The translations under genes and the position numbers were made by a program. Shown piece by piece: positions 46,267 to 50,266 of a stretch of 50,266 bases of DNA. A model generated the notes under the pieces. It did not search any database and was not told the DNA's origin. It saw only the letters and a list, made by a program, of their open reading frames with translations. Source of the DNA: an uncultured Bacteroidales bacterium (GTDB taxonomy: Bacteria; Bacteroidota; Bacteroidia; Bacteroidales; UBA932); NCBI GenBank assembly GCA_946999645.1, contig CAMQDS010000013.1, positions 1 through 50,266 on the forward strand, given 5' to 3'. Position 1 is the stretch's first letter. Each line of letters begins with the position of its first letter.

Positions 46267-47251
46267 CACAAAATGCCTTATACAGGGATAGAATATTTTT
46301 AACATAACTGATAGACTGATATTTAGAATTTTTTATAGCAGGCAGAACATTCTCTATATCTCTCCAAGATGAAAAAGGTTTCCCGAGAGAGTCGGCATAA
46401 TTTATACACTTCCAAATTATACCTTCTCCTGAATTGTATGCGGCTAAGGAAACCATTATAAGTTCTTTACCAGAAAAATATTTTGCAAAACTATCTTGAA
46501 TTTTTTTTAGATGAACCGCTCCTGCATGTATATTTTCATTGGCATCCAATATATTATTTATCTTATATTTAGCCGATGTGGAAGGCATCATCTGCATTAT
46601 TCCTTTTGCCCCTTTATGTGAGATTGCTTCTATTCTGAATTTAGATTCCTGCCATATTATGGCGGTTAAAAGTCGGTAATCCCAACCTGGAATTTTGGAA
46701 TTAACTTTTATTATACTGTCATAAGGAGAGAGAACAGAGTAGGCTTTACCAGTTGTAAGTCTTTTATAAGGTTCATAACTCGGTCTGAACCTGTTTCTTA
46801 AAATCTTATATTCAGCAGAACTTTCATAATGTAACAGCCACTTATTTATTTCTTTAAGAAAATCTTTTCTTCCTCTTGGAATAGCCCACACTATGCTGTC
46901 ACTAACCAATTTAGATATGTATAAATTATCGGATTTCATCAAAGAGTCATTGTATGGAGTTACTACTATCTGCATACTGTCCTTTATTAATGAATCCAAT
47001 GGAGCCTCTCCCTTATTTGACAGTCTTATTGATAGATTTCGACGACTGAACTTTTCAAATTTCTTTAACATTTCATAGTTGAAACCTACACTATAATTGA
47101 CATCCTTACTGTGGTACCCTTGCAGGTAGATAACGCAATTAACGTACTTTCCCATAGAGGTTGTTTTATGTCCGGATGTTATAGTCTTTATTAGGGGAAT
47201 TGCAAAAGCCAATACTATTGTAATCAGTATATAGCGGATATATTTTTTCAT
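46094..47251 (-). CDS. MltF-like membrane-bound lytic transglycosylase
   Basis: 385 residues. An N-terminal membrane or signal segment (about 5-22) is followed by a substrate-binding-protein-like domain (about 40-165), then an SLT goose-type lysozyme domain: DYRLLTAIIWQESKFRIEAI with the catalytic Glu, GAKGIMQMMPSTSAKY and LAAYNSGEG. It cuts peptidoglycan to anhydro-muropeptides. The last 57 residues are polar and low in structure, and this part is antisense to the permease gene. The start overlaps the porin stop by 4 bases, so the two are coupled. Confidence 0.88.
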   Translation of the reverse strand: MKKYIRYILITIVLAFAIPLIKTITSGHKTTSMGKYVNCVIYLQGYHSKDVNYSVGFNYEMLKKFEKFSRRNLSIRLSNKGEAPLDSLIKDSMQIVVTPYNDSLMKSDNLYISKLVSDSIVWAIPRGRKDFLKEINKWLLHYESSAEYKILRNRFRPSYEPYKRLTTGKAYSVLSPYDSIIKVNSKIPGWDYRLLTAIIWQESKFRIEAISHKGAKGIMQMMPSTSAKYKINNILDANENIHAGAVHLKKIQDSFAKYFSGKELIMVSLAAYNSGEGIIWKCINYADSLGKPFSSWRDIENVLPAIKNSKYQSISYVKNILSLYKAFCAIESGQSLPDPHLTQTIKEVEAETLSQDTTENHTQESKKAQGVREHKKGNNYQDRVL

Positions 47252-49962
47252 AAGCCTAAACCTCCTCCTAATAATCTGCCACCACTTCCTCCAGGACTAC
47301 TTTCTCTGCCTCCCATTGAGCCTCCTGCTTTTCCAGATACTGAAGAATTTTTATTTGGCTGCAAATAGAATGGCCAATATACTCCGAATCGGATAGCCTT
47401 TTCGGGTCTTATATAGCCTGCCGCACTAAAATAATCTGCACTGTTAAGTGGCCAACCCATATTGGCATTAACTAACTTCACAAATATACATGCACGTTTC
47501 CACTGGATATTAATAAAAGCATCTGCATACGGACTATTACCAAACTTCTCGGAATTTTGCGTAATGAATTGTCCAAGAGCTGGATTGTAAGCAGGTGCAT
47601 ACCAGGCAGTATTGTATGTAATATTTCCTCCTATCTGCATTTGCATAACGTTTTTTACAACATTAAATTGTAAGTACCATCTAAGGTTCAATGCTACCAT
47701 AGGAAGCGGCAATACCTTTTCATTAGAAGATATTTGGAAAAGTGCCGTATTATCAAAATGCAATTTCCATAGCCTAAAATTCTTCATCAAGTAGATTTTT
47801 GCAATACTCATAGGAGAAGAATTTTGACGTATAATACCGTCTGTTCCATAGTACAGATTGTTTCCTAAAAGGGAATATCCGGCTCCTGCCTTCAAATTCC
47901 AATGCGGAATTTCTAGAGAACCCTCAATTTTTGTATCTGAGATTTTTTTGAACTTATTATCCCAACGGTAATGGTTTGAGAAATAATGCTGTTCGTAAAA
48001 TTCAGGCTCCTCTGCTGTAGTCTTAAAATGTATTTTGAACGAAATCGGGCTGTTCTTTTGTCTTCGGAATGGATATATATTGAACGAAGCGTTTGCCTCT
48101 AATCCTACATCATTTATTTGACTACCCAAAAATGTATAATATCCTAAAGCATCCCATTTTATGAATTTACGGAATTGACCGCCTGCCCCTCCATAAAGAT
48201 ACATCGAGTGCCAAATAGTATTATCAGTTCCTATAAGATAACTTTCTGGACGGAACATATAATAGTTGAGAATCCTATCTCCTATTCCTACGTTGAGGGA
48301 TGATACAATAGCATCGTCAGCCCAAGGTTGAAGTTTAAGAAAAATTTTATTCTCTATCCTCATAACCCTGAGCGAATCTCTTGAAGTAACAGGATTGATA
48401 AAGAAATTATTGTAAAATTTTCTTCCCTGCTTATCTGTCAATGCTATATTGTCTTGATATAATTTACTGTATGAAGAAAATTCGCTGCTATGACCTATAA
48501 AAGCAGTAGTTACTTCTGTATCAATTGTATCATTTACATGCTTAGGCTTTGTATTCTTTGCTCCTTGTGCTTTTGTATCAGTAGGATTCTTTGCAAGACT
48601 GTCAGCAACTGGAGTGTTTTTTACTGAGTTGGTACCTTTGATTTTATTAGCCAAGTTCTTTATAAAAGTAAACGGTATCCTATAAGTCTGGTCAACAAAA
48701 AAGGTTTTTTTCTTAATAAGATTATCTGCTTTGGAAAGGTATGTTTCTATTTCTCTTGCACCTACTGTTGTATCCCTAATCCAAAAACTATTTATAATAC
48801 CTCCGTTTTCTTTTCGTGTTATTTTATTTGATATATAGCCTACATGTGCTAAATATCTCTTTCCCATATAATTCAGTGTGGCAGCAAAAGTCCTGTTATC
48901 TGTCGTCTCATTTTTCAATAATCCGTTAGCTCCATATCGGTTATATTCTAACCTTGCATTTAGCTCAGGCAGAATATTTTGTGTGGTCATAATGTGGATA
49001 TCTGCTTCCTCATTTTCCTTATGTGCGAATAATGTCCCATAGTAGGCAAGTTCGGTGTAAGGCGTTTTTGTGTTGTACATAGGTATAGTGTGCGGAGCAT
49101 AACTATATACCTCATAAGGGGCATAGAATGACACTTTTTCTTCGGACTGTCTTTTGAAAGCATCATAATTTTGAACAGGAGAGCCAATGATCCCGAGATA
49201 AGTTGCATTTATGTCTTTTCTCATAAACGGGTAGTCATTAAACCAATAGTTATAAGAAGTGTCTATATCATGAAGATGTACATCATTGAACATAGGATCT
49301 TTTCTCCAACTGATTATCCGTTTATATTGCATTTCCTTAGGGATAGCGAAAGTTTGTAATATTCTTGGCATCGCTTCCCTTATGCTGTCCCTTATTGCAT
49401 TTAAACTGTCTTTTACATTTAGGATGCTGTCTATTTCTTTCTGACGACGTTTCATCTTTTTGTCGAAATCATACTTTTTTCTTGCATCCTTATCAAGGGA
49501 ATTATACCACAGTTCAAATTTCTTTTTGGCTGCTATTGTTGAGTCGGCATAGTAGATTGAGTCTAACTTTATTTTTGTGATGGTATCGCCTGCAGATAAG
49601 AGAGAATCACGTATTTGTCTGTGAGTGAGTGAATCAACAAGAGCAATGTAGTACTTGTAACGGAACGGGTCTGTAAGTTTTAAGGAATCGGGAACTTTTA
49701 TAGTATCCCTTGCGCTTATGTATTTTTCTGCTTCTAAAATATTATCTTCTTTTACGGTATCTGCTTCTATTTTTTCTCCTTTTTTGCGGAACTTAGTAAA
49801 TATTTTAGAGTTATTGTATATGACAGTGTCTTCAGATTGAGTTTCGGCATCTGTGAATGTAGGGTTTTCCACCATTCGGATTATTTCCATTCCAAAGGTC
49901 TGAATAGTGGCAAAAAGCACTACGATTGCTGGAAACCATATCTTTTTCAAGAATTTACGCAT
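47248..49962 (-). CDS. Putative porin, outer-membrane beta-barrel with Gly-rich tail
   Basis: 904 residues from ATG 49962; a GTG 24 bases earlier opens a longer frame but is less likely. A signal peptide (about 1-25) is followed by a charged, helical region of about 200 residues with many Lys, Asp and Ile (KKFELWYNSLDKDARKKYDF), then a long beta-barrel that ends FGVYWPFYLQPNKNSS. The final 30 residues are Gly/Ser-rich (GGSMGG, SPGGSGGRLLGGG). This resembles the putative porin family (Porin_10) of Bacteroidota. First gene of a unit with the transglycosylase. Confidence 0.8.
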   Translation of the reverse strand: MRKFLKKIWFPAIVVLFATIQTFGMEIIRMVENPTFTDAETQSEDTVIYNNSKIFTKFRKKGEKIEADTVKEDNILEAEKYISARDTIKVPDSLKLTDPFRYKYYIALVDSLTHRQIRDSLLSAGDTITKIKLDSIYYADSTIAAKKKFELWYNSLDKDARKKYDFDKKMKRRQKEIDSILNVKDSLNAIRDSIREAMPRILQTFAIPKEMQYKRIISWRKDPMFNDVHLHDIDTSYNYWFNDYPFMRKDINATYLGIIGSPVQNYDAFKRQSEEKVSFYAPYEVYSYAPHTIPMYNTKTPYTELAYYGTLFAHKENEEADIHIMTTQNILPELNARLEYNRYGANGLLKNETTDNRTFAATLNYMGKRYLAHVGYISNKITRKENGGIINSFWIRDTTVGAREIETYLSKADNLIKKKTFFVDQTYRIPFTFIKNLANKIKGTNSVKNTPVADSLAKNPTDTKAQGAKNTKPKHVNDTIDTEVTTAFIGHSSEFSSYSKLYQDNIALTDKQGRKFYNNFFINPVTSRDSLRVMRIENKIFLKLQPWADDAIVSSLNVGIGDRILNYYMFRPESYLIGTDNTIWHSMYLYGGAGGQFRKFIKWDALGYYTFLGSQINDVGLEANASFNIYPFRRQKNSPISFKIHFKTTAEEPEFYEQHYFSNHYRWDNKFKKISDTKIEGSLEIPHWNLKAGAGYSLLGNNLYYGTDGIIRQNSSPMSIAKIYLMKNFRLWKLHFDNTALFQISSNEKVLPLPMVALNLRWYLQFNVVKNVMQMQIGGNITYNTAWYAPAYNPALGQFITQNSEKFGNSPYADAFINIQWKRACIFVKLVNANMGWPLNSADYFSAAGYIRPEKAIRFGVYWPFYLQPNKNSSVSGKAGGSMGGRESSPGGSGGRLLGGGLGL

Positions 49963-50032
49963 ATAAACAACCACATATAATCCCACAAATTTAATATTTT
50001 TTCATCATACTCAAAACCAACCGCTTCCTGCC

Positions 50033-50068
50033 GCCTCTCCTCCCATTCTTCAGATTTCCAGGGGAGGC
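50033..50068. repeat. GC-rich inverted repeat in the porin leader
   Basis: CCTCCC (50039-50044) pairs with GGGAGG (50062-50067) around a 17-base loop, inside a GC-rich patch (about 50020-50075) in AT-rich surroundings. It falls in the predicted porin mRNA leader and may be an RNA structure or part of a dispersed intergenic repeat. Confidence 0.4.
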
Positions 50069-50076
50069 TGTGCAAG

Positions 50077-50084
50077 CAAAGATA
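50077..50084 (-). promoter_or_regulatory. Porin-transglycosylase operon -7 element
   Basis: Minus strand TATCTTTG matches TAnnTTTG. Transcription from about 50070 would give a leader of about 108 bases before the porin start. No -33 TTTG at the usual distance. The remaining 49963-50266 holds no gene I can support. Confidence 0.5.
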
Positions 50085-50247
50085 TTTGTTATCTTAAATA
50101 AAATTTGGAAATCATAAAAAAATTGTTTTTCTTTGCTCCGATCTATATAAAGTGAAACGATTATTTCGATGCACATGTGTGAAAAATTATTCAAAAAAAG
50201 TGTAAAAAAGTGCTTTGATTATTTGGAAAATTCAAGTATTCATATAA

Positions 50248-50266
50248 ACACACACACACACACACA
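50248..50266. repeat. (AC)n dinucleotide repeat, cut by the window end
   Basis: At least nine AC units run to the last base, so the true length is unknown. Such tracts are prone to slippage and can switch a neighbouring promoter or gene; here the affected gene would be upstream of the porin or beyond the window. Confidence 0.85.

Noticed and set aside
49991..50194. Minus-strand open frame of 67 codons upstream of the porin
   Set aside because: It crosses the predicted -7 element and the GC-rich hairpin, has no recognisable domain and uses unlikely codons, so it is better read as leader sequence.

Overview
The window is a stretch of AT-rich chromosome from a member of the Bacteroidota, most likely Bacteroidales; genus not determined. 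Support: promoters of the Bacteroidota type (TAnnTTTG at -7, twice with TTTG 19 bases upstream), an ExbB/ExbD/ExbD transport operon, a Bacteroidota-type putative porin, DUF4876/DUF6850 outer-membrane genes, GH92/GH130 mannosidase genes and an M49 peptidase. No tRNA, rRNA, CRISPR array or complete insertion sequence was seen.

Region 1 (1-8435) is accessory. It opens with the GC-richer 3' end of an RHS-repeat protein that loses its normal end and runs into a frame-broken AT-rich tail (1-664). Next is a plus-strand cassette of four envelope genes: a secreted clan-CD (gingipain/C25-like) peptidase fused to HEAT-like repeats, a TonB-dependent receptor overlapping it by 4 bases, a DUF4876 lipoprotein gene split by a +1 frameshift at CTT-AGG, and a DUF6850 beta-barrel protein. 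This is the best candidate for an undescribed system.

Region 2 (8443-15995, minus strand) is a housekeeping block: rpmH as a short gene with its own promoter and terminator, an unknown gene, and a compact run tyrS-rbfA-FtsX-type permease-polA-ECF sigma factor-rsmG. PolA appears to have lost its proofreading residues.

Region 3 (16090-25713) is sugar metabolism: nagB-tpiA on the plus strand, then three GH92 alpha-mannosidases and one GH130 phosphorylase on the minus strand. Together they suggest trimming of high-mannose N-glycans to mannose, mannose-1-phosphate and GlcNAc, with NagB feeding glucosamine-6-phosphate into glycolysis. No SusC/SusD pair or regulator lies next to them.

Region 4 (25770-38909) holds an M49 dipeptidyl peptidase III lipoprotein and a XerC/D recombinase (plus), then minus-strand units asnS-udk-TonB-like, exbB-membrane protein-exbD-exbD, dprA-tatD-asparaginase, queA, and a NUDIX hydrolase.

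Region 5 (38886-50266) has pyrE-SRPBCC-rRNA methyltransferase-TPR (plus), a YczE-like membrane protein (minus), an M13 peptidase followed by a second FtsX-type permease (plus), and a minus-strand pair of putative porin and MltF-like lytic transglycosylase. The last gene runs 173 bases antisense into the permease gene. The window ends in an (AC)n repeat.
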